Source of the DNA: an uncultured Ruminococcus sp.
GTDB taxonomy: Bacteria > Bacillota > Clostridia > Oscillospirales > Ruminococcaceae
Direction: 5' to 3'
Assembly (NCBI GenBank): GCA_902786975.1
Contig: CADAES010000004.1
Location: 43,861 to 107,860, forward strand
DNA length: 64,000 bases
Shown here: piece by piece, positions 1-8,737 of the stretch
Layout: every line of letters begins with the position of its first letter
Position numbering within the stretch: the stretch's first letter is position 1
Position numbers and translations under genes: made by a program
The notes under the pieces: model-generated
Told to the model about the DNA's origin: nothing
Seen by the model: only the letters and a program-made list of their open reading frames with translations
Databases searched by the model: none

Positions 1-1484
1 TCGTCCTTCAGCTCAACATTGAGCACAAAGTCGTTCTTGTCCTTGGGGTAGGTCCTTATAACGACGCCGCCGTAGGTGTAGACCTTGTCAAGTCCCTGAT
101 AAGCACAGGATTCGGACTCAAAGTACTTTGTAGGCTTGCCGAGCTTTTCAGCGATAGGTGCCATATCGTCGTTTACTGCGATAGCTGTTCCCTTCATAGT
201 CAGCTTGAAGCCGCCGTCGGATTTTTTCGGCTCGTCGGTCTTTGAGCTTTCGCCCTTACTGCTGTCGGCTGATGCCGAGCTGCTTGCTGCGGTGCTGTCG
301 GCTGCCTTGCTCGACTCGTCCGAGCCGCAGGCAACGAGTGTCAGGCACAGTGCTGCTGTGACTGCAAGAATAATAAAGTTTCTCAATACATTCGTCTCCT
401 TCTCTTCAGCGGGAATATGGGAGATAAGCTTTCCGTTCTCCTTTATTTCCTCAAGCTGCGATTTCTTTTCATTTTCGTAATCCTCAACGAGCTTGCTGTA
501 ATACTGTGAAAGCTCCCCGTCCGAACGGTGGTCGGCAAGTCCGCAGTTTTCAACGAGCCATTTTCCGAAATGGTCGGACATCTTTTCGGCACCAAACACG
601 TTCAGGTGAAGACCCGCATCGTAGGTGTCGTTATTCATATCCAGACCTATCTCGTCACGCTGTTTTATGAAATTGATATAATCAAGCCCGTTCTTTTTCG
701 CATATTCGCTGACCTGCTCGTCCCACTGGTCGTACCAGTGCGGATAAACTATCGGCGCTTTAACCAGAACAAGCTTTACGCCTTTGTCCTCACAGAGCTT
801 GCGCATACGCTCGAGGTAGTCCATTGCATTCTTGCTCAGAGTATAATCCGCAAGAGGCATCGGGTCGGGGAAATCTCCCTCGGGGCGGACATCCGCTCTG
901 AGGTAATAGCCGTTGTGCGTTACCTTATCCTTTGAGAACATATGCCTGAAGTCGTCGTCCTCAAGCTTTGACCAGCGGGAATGGAAACGCAGAAGCGGGA
1001 ACACATAGTCAAGAGTGTCCTCGTCCTTTGTCTTTGAAGCCTTTACGGCATCGTACTTTGTCTTTGACCACTGCATACCGTCCAGCGTCATACGGTTGTA
1101 TGCCTCGCTCTGAGGCTCGTCGTGCATCAGCGAATAGACGTTGTAAACGACTACCTTCGGCGTTTCGTGGCGAAGCGTATCCTCGACAAGGTAGTAGGAC
1201 TGCCATGTGAGCTGCTGGGCGCTTCCTCTGATATACGAGGTTATGCCGTATTTTTTCCACAGCTCTGCGGTCGAAAATGTTTCATAGACCTCACAGTCGC
1301 CGACCATTATTACATCGTGCTTGGTTTTGTCCTTGTAATACTCCTCGACCATTGAGCCTTCAACGACGCCCGTCTGATACTTAGGCACGAGCATTCGCTG
1401 GCACAGCCACAGCACGGTTATCCAGAAGGCGAGGAAGAAAACGGCGATTATTACCGTTTTTATTTTCTTTGATCTCGTTTTCAT
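1..1484 (-). CDS. SGNH/DltD-like envelope acylation protein, reading through into a lipoprotein (partial)
   Basis: The start is the ATG at 1484, 8 bases after AGGAGGG. A membrane anchor (about residues 10-30) is followed by an SGNH-like domain. Its first block reads MVGDCEVYE, so the usual nucleophile Ser is Cys, and a late DAGLHLNVFG block carries Asp and His. It is the last gene of an acyl ligase-carrier-MBOAT operon, where such proteins help the final acyl transfer outside the membrane. The frame stays open through 386, where a TTG with an AAGGAG site 9 bases upstream would start a separate lipoprotein (lipobox LVAC, then a Ser-rich linker). I see no stop between the two, and the frame runs off the window. 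It is either a fusion or two genes whose stop has been lost. Confidence 0.7.
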   Translation of the reverse strand, partial: MKTRSKKIKTVIIAVFFLAFWITVLWLCQRMLVPKYQTGVVEGSMVEEYYKDKTKHDVIMVGDCEVYETFSTAELWKKYGITSYIRGSAQQLTWQSYYLVEDTLRHETPKVVVYNVYSLMHDEPQSEAYNRMTLDGMQWSKTKYDAVKASKTKDEDTLDYVFPLLRFHSRWSKLEDDDFRHMFSKDKVTHNGYYLRADVRPEGDFPDPMPLADYTLSKNAMDYLERMRKLCEDKGVKLVLVKAPIVYPHWYDQWDEQVSEYAKKNGLDYINFIKQRDEIGLDMNNDTYDAGLHLNVFGAEKMSDHFGKWLVENCGLADHRSDGELSQYYSKLVEDYENEKKSQLEEIKENGKLISHIPAEEKETNVLRNFIILAVTAALCLTLVACGSDESSKAADSTAASSSASADSSKGESSKTDEPKKSDGGFKLTMKGTAIAVNDDMAPIAEKLGKPTKYFESESCAYQGLDKVYTYGGVVIRTYPKDKNDFVLNVELKD

Positions 1485-1495
1485 GCTTCACCCTC

Positions 1496-3079
1496 CTAAA
1501 ACTGCGTGTAGATGAACTGCGAGGAATCGTAGCCTACGCCGTAGGCACCGAGAACGATTATCGCAACGATCATTACAGCCATAAGATTGTAAAACACAAG
1601 GGGAGATCTGTTATAAACTCTTTCTCTGACGCTTCCCTTTCTTGCCTTGATGATGCTCACGCCGAGAACTACGGCAAAGCCCACGGCTATAACTGCGTAG
1701 TCCGAAGCGGTAAGCCCGATATTCATTAGCGAGCCGTCATAGAAGGTGGATATTCTGAAAGAGCTTATCATGCTCCACATCATTTTAAAGGTCTGGGCAA
1801 CGTCCTTATAGCAATCGAACATTCTTATCGCAGACATCAGGCATATCGTCCTGATTATCTGGAACACCTCGTAGCCGACCTTGCCCTTTACATGGAAGCG
1901 TGAATGGAATTTCGCATAGACGGGTTCAAGCTCCTGGGATATCATTATAACTGCGTAGTTTGTGAGACCCCACGCAACGAAATTCCACGCTGCGCCGTGC
2001 CATATTCCCGTTGCGAGCCATACTGCAAAGCAGGACAGATAAACTGTCACTCTTTTTCCGATCCCTGCGGGCAGGTGGTTTCTTGACCACTTGGAGAGCT
2101 TCAGCATCGGTCCGCAGACGGATATCGGGTAGAAGATATAGTCGGTGAACCACGAGCCCATAGTGATATGCCAGCGGTTCCAGTATTCCTTGATATTCTT
2201 TGAGAAATAAGGCAACTTGAAGTTCTCGGTCACCTTTATTCCCATAGCCTCGGCGATGCCTATGGTTATGTCGATACCGCCCGTAAAGTCGCAGTACAGC
2301 TGCAGCGCATAGAAAAACATCGCACACAGCACATATGCGCCCGTATACTCGGTGCTTCCCGTAAGTGTGGTAAGTCCCGTAACGACACGGTCTGCGATTA
2401 TCACCTTTTTAAAGTATCCCCATACGATACGCATAGCGCCGTAGGAAAGCTTCCTGCTGTCAAATCTGTGCTGAGCCAGCAGCTGAGGTCCGAGGTCGCC
2501 GTAGCGGCTGATAGGTCCCTGTGCGAGCTGCGGGAAGAACGAAACGAACAGCGCAAACTTGAAGATATTATGCTGCGCCTCCTGCTTGCCGCGGTAGACG
2601 TCTATCACATAGCTGAGCGACTGGAAGGTATAAAACGATATGCCCAGCGGCACTATCAGGTCGACAGGCTTGAGCTTTGCCGCACCCGAAAAGATATCGT
2701 TGATAGTTCTGATAGCGAAGTTTGTATACTTGGTAACGCACAGGATACCGAGATTGAGCAGCAGACAAAGCAGCAGCCATCTCCAGCGCCTGCTTTTCAT
2801 CTTGTCCTTATATGTCTGCTTCTGCTCCTTTGAGAGCTCGCTTTTATGCTCTTTTATGTATGCCTTTTGCTCGGTATTTATCTTCTCGACCTTAAGTGAG
2901 GTGAACCATACCGTAACGGTGGTCACGCCTATAAATATAAGGTATCTCGGGTCGGCTATGGTATAAAACGCATAGCTGACGATGAGCAGAAAGCACCACT
3001 GCACCTTTTTGGGTATGATGTAGTAAAGAAACACCGTACCTATTATGAAGCAGATAAAAGGGATAGAATTAAACAACAT
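1496..3079 (-). CDS. MBOAT-family O-acyltransferase (DltB-like)
   Basis: This 527-residue protein is almost entirely hydrophobic, with about ten or more membrane spans. It carries MBOAT signatures: PLGISFYTFQSLSYVIDVYRG in the first half, then YWNRWHITMGSWFTDYIFYP and ATGIWHGAAWNF, whose His is the expected catalytic residue. MBOAT proteins pass an acyl group from a carrier across the membrane. The gene sits 9 bases after an acyl-carrier gene and 11 bases before the SGNH gene, the order of dlt-type operons. D-alanylation of teichoic acid is the closest model. The real acyl group is not shown by the sequence, and a dltX-like peptide was not seen. Confidence 0.88.
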   Translation of the reverse strand: MLFNSIPFICFIIGTVFLYYIIPKKVQWCFLLIVSYAFYTIADPRYLIFIGVTTVTVWFTSLKVEKINTEQKAYIKEHKSELSKEQKQTYKDKMKSRRWRWLLLCLLLNLGILCVTKYTNFAIRTINDIFSGAAKLKPVDLIVPLGISFYTFQSLSYVIDVYRGKQEAQHNIFKFALFVSFFPQLAQGPISRYGDLGPQLLAQHRFDSRKLSYGAMRIVWGYFKKVIIADRVVTGLTTLTGSTEYTGAYVLCAMFFYALQLYCDFTGGIDITIGIAEAMGIKVTENFKLPYFSKNIKEYWNRWHITMGSWFTDYIFYPISVCGPMLKLSKWSRNHLPAGIGKRVTVYLSCFAVWLATGIWHGAAWNFVAWGLTNYAVIMISQELEPVYAKFHSRFHVKGKVGYEVFQIIRTICLMSAIRMFDCYKDVAQTFKMMWSMISSFRISTFYDGSLMNIGLTASDYAVIAVGFAVVLGVSIIKARKGSVRERVYNRSPLVFYNLMAVMIVAIIVLGAYGVGYDSSQFIYTQF

Positions 3080-3088
3080 AACTTTTCT

Positions 3089-3316
3089 TTACTCGTCCTC
3101 GAGGCGGCTGATAAGCTCACCCAGAGCCTTTGCCGAGTTGAAATTCTCGGGGATTATCTCCTCCGCAGGTATAGTAACGTCGAGGCGGTCGTCTATCTCG
3201 GATATAAGTGTGATTATATCCAGAGAATCGAGTATCCTGTCATCGACGAGGTGCTCCTCGCTGTCGTAATCGACATCGGGATGAAGCTCTGTCAGTATTT
3301 CAAGTAATTCTTCCAT
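3089..3316 (-). CDS. Acyl carrier protein (DltC-like)
   Basis: This is a 75-residue acidic helical protein with the phosphopantetheine attachment motif DSLD, in which Ser31 is the predicted modified residue. It starts with ATG after a GGAGAG-type site. It lies between the adenylating ligase and the MBOAT gene, so it most likely accepts the activated acyl or aminoacyl group and presents it to the membrane acyltransferase. Length and motif position fit DltC (about 78 residues). A generic stand-alone carrier of a lipid or peptide pathway cannot be excluded from sequence alone. Confidence 0.88.
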   Translation of the reverse strand: MEELLEILTELHPDVDYDSEEHLVDDRILDSLDIITLISEIDDRLDVTIPAEEIIPENFNSAKALGELISRLEDE

Positions 3317-3345
3317 TTTTAACTCTCCTCTTTCCCATCGTTTTA

Positions 3346-4815
3346 TCAGATCATCTTCTGCAGGCTCACCCTGTCGGTCTTTCCGTTGGCATTCAGCGGA
3401 AGGCTTTGCATTCTGCGAGCCTTATTGGGCAGCATATAGCGGGGAAGCTTCTGCTTGAGTGTTACAAGCAGCTCTCTTTCCTCCGTATCACCCGAATAGA
3501 ACAGTATGATCTTGTCTTTATCCTTATCATAAACACAGCAGCAGGCTGTTACCTGCGGCAGAGTATTTACATTCGCCTCTATGTCGCCGAGCTCGATGCG
3601 GTAGCCCATATGCTTTATCTGGTGGTCGCAGCGGCTGACGAATACCAGCTCGCCGTTTGCGTCATAGCGTGCTAGGTCGCCTGTTTTGTAGCAGCGCACC
3701 GTTTTTCCGTCAAGCGTCATCTGCACAAAGCGTTCGGCGGTCTTTTCCGGGTCGTTGTAATACTCCAGCGCCAGCGCATCGCTTGACACACATATCTCGC
3801 CGACCTCGTCACCGTTGACGGCGCTGCCGTTTCTGGCGAGGAACACATTACAGTTTGACAGCGCTCTGCCTATCGGCAGGGTATCGCCGTTTTCAAACTC
3901 GCCCTTTACGATATAGTAACAGCATATCCCCGCAAGCTCCGATGCGCCGTAAAGGTTGACATACATAAGCCCGGGCAGCTCGCTTCTCCAGTAATTCAGA
4001 TGCTTAACGGGCATCACCTCGCCCACGAAGAACACCTTTTTAAGATACTGCGGCTTTACAGCGGAAAACGCTTTGAGCTGAGAGACTATCGAAAGTGCTG
4101 TCGGCACCCACGATATCATTGTTATTTTCTTATCGTTGAGATACTCTACCAGCTTTGGCGGCATAGCAAAAAGCTGTGAGGGTATTATCTCAAGCGTAGC
4201 GGACGATGCAAGCATAAGGTACAGATCCTTTGCCGAGGCATCGAAGAAAAACGGAGTCTGGTTGCCGATAACTTCGTCTTCCGAGAAATCGAATGTGCCC
4301 ATATAGCTCTCAATAAAGCTTATCACGGCTTTATGGCTTTTGAGCACGCCCTTTGGCTTGCCTGTCGAGCCGGAGGTATAGACCATATAAACGGGGTCGT
4401 CGGCATTGATGCACGCAGGTTCCCGTTCGTTATCCCCCATATCCTCGGGAGTGAGGAACAGTCCCTCAAAGCCAAGCTCGCTGACAAGCTCTTTGTTGCA
4501 GTTTTCGCCCAGCACGACTGTCATCTTTGTATCGGAAAGGATCGAGAGCAGCTTTTCCTTTGGCATCTGCGGATCTAACGGGACATAGTAATTGCCGCTG
4601 TAAAGCACCGAAAGGAACATCATCAGCGACTCGGCTGAACGCTCGACAAAAACTCCCACGGGCTGGTTTTTCAGCTCCCCCGGTATGCTGTCTGCCATTT
4701 TAGCGCAGTCACTGCGGAGCTTTTCAAAGGAGTAGACACTTTCTCCCATTCTTATTGCCGCTTTATCCGGACAGCGCTCGGCTGAACGGAGCAGATATTC
4801 CAAAACGCTGACCAT
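3346..4815 (-). CDS. Amino acid/acyl adenylating ligase (DltA-like)
   Basis: This 489-residue AMP-forming ligase has the P-loop-like core VYMVYTSGSTGKPKGV, the A5-type block YGASELAG, the ATPase block YKTGDLARYDANGELVFVSR, and a C-terminal NGKTDR with the catalytic Lys. Its length matches DltA (about 500 residues). I place the start at the internal ATG 4815, which has GAGGAG 10 bases upstream; the longer ATG at 4842 has no ribosome site. It heads the operon with carrier, MBOAT and SGNH genes, so it should charge the carrier, probably with D-alanine. Substrate specificity cannot be read with certainty. Confidence 0.87.
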   Translation of the reverse strand: MVSVLEYLLRSAERCPDKAAIRMGESVYSFEKLRSDCAKMADSIPGELKNQPVGVFVERSAESLMMFLSVLYSGNYYVPLDPQMPKEKLLSILSDTKMTVVLGENCNKELVSELGFEGLFLTPEDMGDNEREPACINADDPVYMVYTSGSTGKPKGVLKSHKAVISFIESYMGTFDFSEDEVIGNQTPFFFDASAKDLYLMLASSATLEIIPSQLFAMPPKLVEYLNDKKITMISWVPTALSIVSQLKAFSAVKPQYLKKVFFVGEVMPVKHLNYWRSELPGLMYVNLYGASELAGICCYYIVKGEFENGDTLPIGRALSNCNVFLARNGSAVNGDEVGEICVSSDALALEYYNDPEKTAERFVQMTLDGKTVRCYKTGDLARYDANGELVFVSRCDHQIKHMGYRIELGDIEANVNTLPQVTACCCVYDKDKDKIILFYSGDTEERELLVTLKQKLPRYMLPNKARRMQSLPLNANGKTDRVSLQKMI

Positions 4816-4899
4816 ACAGTTTACTCTCCTCAAACGCTTCATTCAAACAATAAAGGCAACGATGCACAACGTAAGAATGTACCTTTGCCTTAATCAAAT

Positions 4900-5056
4900 A
4901 CCACGATCTAGGTCCCCTGCCTCACAGTCGGCGGTCATCTTAGTTTTCCGGCGGCGGGAATGGATCCCGCACCGAAGCCCTGAGCGGGTAACGCCGCAGC
5001 AAGCGAAGCTTGGTTTGTCGTGACTTGTATGACGGAGCGATGCCCCTTATTGAATA
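4900..5056 (-). mobile_element. Short non-autonomous IS200/IS605-like element, copy A
   Basis: On the minus strand the segment opens with ATTCAATAAGGGGCATCGC, continues with a CAAGCTTCGCTTG palindrome and the hairpin TGCGGGATCCATTCCCGC, and closes near GCAGGGGACCTAGATCGTGG. The same ordered blocks occur at 20808-21090 in the other orientation. The hairpin ends and the closing GACC...ATCGTGG block resemble the right end of IS200/IS605 tnpB elements, so I infer a PATE-like relic. It has no open reading frame and fills the gap between the ligase gene start and the transglutaminase gene end. A structured RNA family is the alternative. Confidence 0.5.
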
Positions 5057-5087
5057 TGGGTCTATGCTGTTTTCATCCCGAAGCAGC

Positions 5088-6113
5088 TTATTTTTTCAGC
5101 TTGGGCGATGAATAATCGACTCTGCTCTGCACAGACTTTGCGGCGAACTCGGGCATACCCTCGGTCTTATAGACATGTGTGCCGGGATAGTATTTCTTAT
5201 CCCAAGCCTTCATCTCGGCGTCGGTCGCCATAAAGAAATAATCGTGTCCTGCCTTGAACGGAGTGGAGTCAAAATGATACCAGCCGCCGTTTATATGAAC
5301 GATAGACCAGAAATGCCTTGCGTCCTTTTCAGAAGTACGCACCTTGATCATATCCCTGTTCTCGATGCCCGCCTCATCAAGCAGTACCTTTGCAACAGAG
5401 AAATATGTAAAGCAGTCGCCGGAATGCTTTTTAAAGCCGTCCCTTGCGCCGATTCTGTAATTTGTCTTGTTTGAATCGCCGGTATAAGTGATATTGTGCC
5501 TTGTCCAGTAGAAGATAGCATATGCCTTGTGCATATCGTCCATTTTTTTGTTGGTTATCTTGGCGATCACAGCCTTTGCCTGCTTGCTGATATACTCGTC
5601 GATAGCGCTCTGCTTTTCTTCGGCTTTCTTCTTGACGGTGACATTTATCTGAACGACCGTCTTATTGCCGGACTTATCGGTAACGGTATATACAACAGGG
5701 TATTTGCCGACGGTGTCGATATTCACCTTTGAGCTGTCTATCTCGATGCTCGGAGCTTTGTCGGTATCGTCGGATACCTTGATGTGCTTTTTATAGCTTA
5801 TGCTCTCGCCGACAAAGACCTCAAAATCCGAAGCCTCGGCCTTTGGCGGAGTTTTATCGGCACTTTGTGCAGAGCTTTGCGGAGTGGTCTGCGTATCCGA
5901 CGCAGAGGTCTGTGTTTCGGACGCATTTGACGAAGAGGCTGACGTTTCGGGCTGTGATTCACTGCCGTCAACATCATTGCTGCCTGCTGCCTTTGAAGCG
6001 ACCACATGGCTGTCAGCTGTCAGAAATACGAACAGCAGCAGCACGACAGCTACTGCGCCCAGGCTCTTGAGCAGGACCGATGTGACAGGTCTTGATTTAA
6101 CCAAACTAAACAT
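5088..6113 (-). CDS. Secreted or membrane-anchored transglutaminase-like protein with Ig-like domain
   Basis: The 341-residue protein has an N-terminal hydrophobic anchor (about 12-32), a Ser/Thr/Gln-rich linker (about 45-90), a DUF5011-like immunoglobulin fold (about 95-162, ending NKTVVQINVTV), and a transglutaminase-like core. The catalytic triad is visible as Cys234 (SGDCFTY), His267 (ARHFWSIVH) and Asp282 (YHFDSTP). Such proteins act outside the cell on peptides or wall polymers, as cross-linkers or peptidases; which one is unknown. It has its own consensus promoter (6212-6240). The ATG at 6113 lacks a clear ribosome site, so the start is less certain. Confidence 0.85.
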   Translation of the reverse strand: MFSLVKSRPVTSVLLKSLGAVAVVLLLFVFLTADSHVVASKAAGSNDVDGSESQPETSASSSNASETQTSASDTQTTPQSSAQSADKTPPKAEASDFEVFVGESISYKKHIKVSDDTDKAPSIEIDSSKVNIDTVGKYPVVYTVTDKSGNKTVVQINVTVKKKAEEKQSAIDEYISKQAKAVIAKITNKKMDDMHKAYAIFYWTRHNITYTGDSNKTNYRIGARDGFKKHSGDCFTYFSVAKVLLDEAGIENRDMIKVRTSEKDARHFWSIVHINGGWYHFDSTPFKAGHDYFFMATDAEMKAWDKKYYPGTHVYKTEGMPEFAAKSVQSRVDYSSPKLKK

Positions 6114-6211
6114 AGTCGTTCAAGACGGTAAACAGGTTCCTCGGACCGCCTTCGGATTCACTCCTTTTATGTGATGATAGAACAGGGGCAAACGCCCCCA
6201 TATTCCATATA

Positions 6212-6240
6212 ATTATAATACCATCTGCATTTTTAGTCAA
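6212..6240 (-). promoter_or_regulatory. Sigma-A promoter of the transglutaminase gene
   Basis: The minus strand reads TTGACT, a 17-base spacer, then TATAAT. A short G/C hairpin (GGGGGCGTTTGCCCC) lies just downstream in the 5' leader. The rest of 6241-6399 holds nothing I recognise. Confidence 0.75.
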
Positions 6241-6399
6241 GGCTTTTCACTCATTGTTTAAAAAATTTACAATTTCAGTTAAGATTGCAGCAGGCGCAAA
6301 AGCGCACAAACAGACGTATACTGCGGCGGGTATAGTCCGCAAAGCTATGACAGATGATTTCATCGAGGAGAATCCTCACAAGCTTTGAAATTCTGCCGA

Positions 6400-6430
6400 C
6401 AAAAAAAAGAAGCCCGGTCGCCCGAGCCTC
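6400..6430 (-). terminator. Rho-independent terminator after the 160-residue membrane protein gene
   Basis: On the minus strand GGCTCGGGCGACCGGGCTTC folds into a G/C hairpin followed by a run of T. Confidence 0.75.
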
Positions 6431-6435
6431 CTTGA

Positions 6436-6918
6436 TCATATTTGATTTTCGCTGTTTTCGGGCGGCTGTCGGCTGAGCTTTACGGCAGAGATCATCATCA
6501 GCACCAGCACGGCAATATCGGCATACGATAGGAAAAAGCTGCCCACGTTCCACAAGATGGTGGAAACTATGTCAAGAAACCCGCACCTGTTATGCTCTAT
6601 AAGAAAAGACAGGTTGCTGTTGTTGTTCTGGCACAGTGCAATAGCGATTAACAGCCACGGCAGGGCGAGAAACCCGAATATTGCCGAGTTTACGGCTATG
6701 AACACCGAGCCTTTGCCCTTTGAGCATTTTCTGACCGCACAGACCGAAAACACGAACCTATATACAAAAGCGAACATTATCCCGACCAAATAGGGTGTGA
6801 ACCCTTTGGAATCACTGAAGCCTATACTGTAAAGCAATAAGAACAGAGCTAAGGCAAAAACTGCCGAGGACAGCGCTTCAAACTCAGCCAAGCCTTTCAG
6901 CTTACGTCTCGTATCCAT
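6436..6918 (-). CDS. Small integral membrane protein of unknown function
   Basis: I do not recognise this 160-residue protein. It has four hydrophobic spans (about 17-35, 42-62, 72-95, 125-145) and a polar tail ending QPPENSENQI. The start ATG follows AAAGGAGGACTGTAA. Topology resembles that of the two membrane proteins just upstream (7047-8575), so all three may belong to one loosely conserved family. A terminator follows directly. Confidence 0.6.
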   Translation of the reverse strand: MDTRRKLKGLAEFEALSSAVFALALFLLLYSIGFSDSKGFTPYLVGIMFAFVYRFVFSVCAVRKCSKGKGSVFIAVNSAIFGFLALPWLLIAIALCQNNNSNLSFLIEHNRCGFLDIVSTILWNVGSFFLSYADIAVLVLMMISAVKLSRQPPENSENQI

Positions 6919-7046
6919 TTACAGTCCTCCTTTTTGCGTTTTCTATATATAATACGATCTGAAACGCCAAAACTGTGCATTTCGATCTCAATTTTGTACA
7001 CCTGCACAACTGCGGCGCTGTATTATTGTATCTATTGCACATATCA

Positions 7047-7619
7047 TCAGCTGCGGGGACGCATATCGTGGTTATTGTCATACGGCTGCTGTGAGCCGAA
7101 AGCATAGGGGTCTATCGGCGGCAGGCTGTCGCCCGATGCGCCGCTGAACGGGTCTATCCTGTCGGAAAGGTACACCTGCTTTCTGTTCTGATCTGCCCCA
7201 TAGGTCATCACCGAGAACAAAACGATATCAACAGCGGACATCACCAGGAATATCACATCTATATTCTTATAGATTATCAGCCACCTTTTATTCATTATCT
7301 GGTCTATCATCACTGCGAACCACAAAACGCTCAGCACAAGTGAGATAACGCAGTGACAAAAGGTCTTACGTGACTTGTCGGGAAGATACGCATTACGGAA
7401 GCTATAGCTCGAGGCTATCGTTCTGTAAATGTGCCCTATCGCATAGATCACCGTAAGCACGGTAAACACACTGCGTCTGCTCGGGGCAAAACGGTTTTTT
7501 ACAACGTATGATAGGTTAGAAAAATCTATGATCAGGTAGATCATTATCATTGCGGCAAAGGTACAGGTAAACACGGTAAAGAACGCCGCTGCTTTCAGTT
7601 TTTTGCTGCCTGTCGGCAT
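7047..7619 (-). CDS. Small membrane protein, paralogue of the next upstream gene
   Basis: The 190-residue protein begins MPTGSKKLKAAAFF, close to MPKGSGKLKVAGII of the 288-residue neighbour, and both share a four-span layout with the block IYRTIASSYSFRN / IYRLIISIFTFRK. Its tail is short and polar (PPIDPYAFGSQQPYDNNHD). The start follows GGGGTGATATT. The function is unknown. The pair probably arose by tandem duplication, and the proline-rich tails suggest protein-protein contact on the cytoplasmic side. Confidence 0.65.
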   Translation of the reverse strand: MPTGSKKLKAAAFFTVFTCTFAAMIMIYLIIDFSNLSYVVKNRFAPSRRSVFTVLTVIYAIGHIYRTIASSYSFRNAYLPDKSRKTFCHCVISLVLSVLWFAVMIDQIMNKRWLIIYKNIDVIFLVMSAVDIVLFSVMTYGADQNRKQVYLSDRIDPFSGASGDSLPPIDPYAFGSQQPYDNNHDMRPRS

Positions 7620-7659
7620 AATATCACCCCATTTTCCATTGATCTGTCTGTTTTTGCAA

Positions 7660-7693
7660 TAAAAAGGAGCAGGCGAGCCTTTACGTCTGCTCC
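7660..7693 (-). terminator. Terminator between the two paralogous membrane genes
   Basis: On the minus strand GGAGCAGACG and CGCCTGCTCC pair around a short loop and are followed by TTTTTATT. It ends transcription from the 288-residue gene. Confidence 0.75.
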
Positions 7694-7708
7694 GATAGAT
7701 CTGTCAGC

Positions 7709-8575
7709 TTAATGCACGTTGTCCGTCGTGCTCGGGTCGTTGGTGATGCTCACGGTGTCACGGTCGGGCTGCATATGCTGAGGTGCGGACGGCGGGGTCT
7801 GTGGTGCGGCTTGATTTGCGAACTGTCCCACTCTGCCCGGGTCTGCAAAAGGCGGCTGACCGCCGAAGCTGCTGTCGGGATAAGGCGGACGTGGACCGCC
7901 GAACTGCATATTCGGATTCGGAGCGCCAAAAGGCGGCTGCGGCGGATTTCCGAACGCATTTGCCCCGCCGTAGGGAGGCTGACCGGGTGCGCCGTAGGGA
8001 GGCTGGCCGGGTGCGCCGAAAGGTGGCTGACCGGGCATTCCGTAGGGATTGGGATTGCCGTAGGGAGCGCCCATAGGCATATTATTGTAAGGGTTCTGCA
8101 TCCACGGATTATACATATTGGGTCTTTGTCTGTTCTGCGCTGCGCCGACGATCATTATTATCAGAAGCACGATATCCGTTATCGCTAACAGCAGCAGGAA
8201 GACAAGTATCGTTTTAACGTCCGAGATGGTATTGACCGTGTAGTTTGCGGACGAAACTGCGGCAAGTACGATAAGGAACCATATGATCGACATCACCAGC
8301 AGTGCTATGCAGTTGCCAAGGATAGCGCCTGAACTTTCTAAGCGATCGGATTTTCTGAACGTGAATATCGAAATGATGAGCCTGTAAATATGGTACATAA
8401 GGAACAGCACCACAACGACAATTATCGTGTTGCGTTCATCCATCCTGTACGCAGCTATTCCCGAGGTGTTGCTGATGAACCTTATCAGCGCATAAATAAA
8501 ATAGGCTGTTACGATCGACGTTGTTACTGTTTCGATAATGCCTGCGACTTTTAGCTTTCCGCTTCCTTTTGGCAT
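7709..8575 (-). CDS. Membrane protein with a Pro/Gly-rich repeat tail
   Basis: The 288-residue protein has four membrane spans in residues 1-165, then a low-complexity cytoplasmic tail with repeated GQPPYGAP/GQPPFGAP units and a polar end. It starts with ATG after GGAGGGATCGCT. The membrane half is paralogous to the 190-residue neighbour, while the repeat tail is unique to this copy. Pro/Gly/Tyr-rich tails of this sort often serve as flexible binding arms. No enzymatic motif was seen. The tail is encoded by near-identical DNA units, so its length may vary between strains. Confidence 0.65.
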   Translation of the reverse strand: MPKGSGKLKVAGIIETVTTSIVTAYFIYALIRFISNTSGIAAYRMDERNTIIVVVVLFLMYHIYRLIISIFTFRKSDRLESSGAILGNCIALLVMSIIWFLIVLAAVSSANYTVNTISDVKTILVFLLLLAITDIVLLIIMIVGAAQNRQRPNMYNPWMQNPYNNMPMGAPYGNPNPYGMPGQPPFGAPGQPPYGAPGQPPYGGANAFGNPPQPPFGAPNPNMQFGGPRPPYPDSSFGGQPPFADPGRVGQFANQAAPQTPPSAPQHMQPDRDTVSITNDPSTTDNVH

Positions 8576-8654
8576 AGCGATCCCTCCGTTTATTTCAGCT
8601 GAACAGCTGTTTTTATGTCTTCATTTTACCACATTTTATTCTTTTTGTAAAGCA

Positions 8655-8687
8655 CAAAAAGATCCGATGTGAAAACATCGGATCTTC
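8655..8687 (-). terminator. Terminator of the LiaF-like gene
   Basis: AGATCCGATG and CATCGGATCT pair around TTTTCA on the minus strand, followed by TTTTTG. Confidence 0.75.
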
Positions 8688-8737
8688 TGCTCTCCCACAT
8701 AATAGTTTTTTTGCTTTGCTCAGTTATCTTTTCTAAG

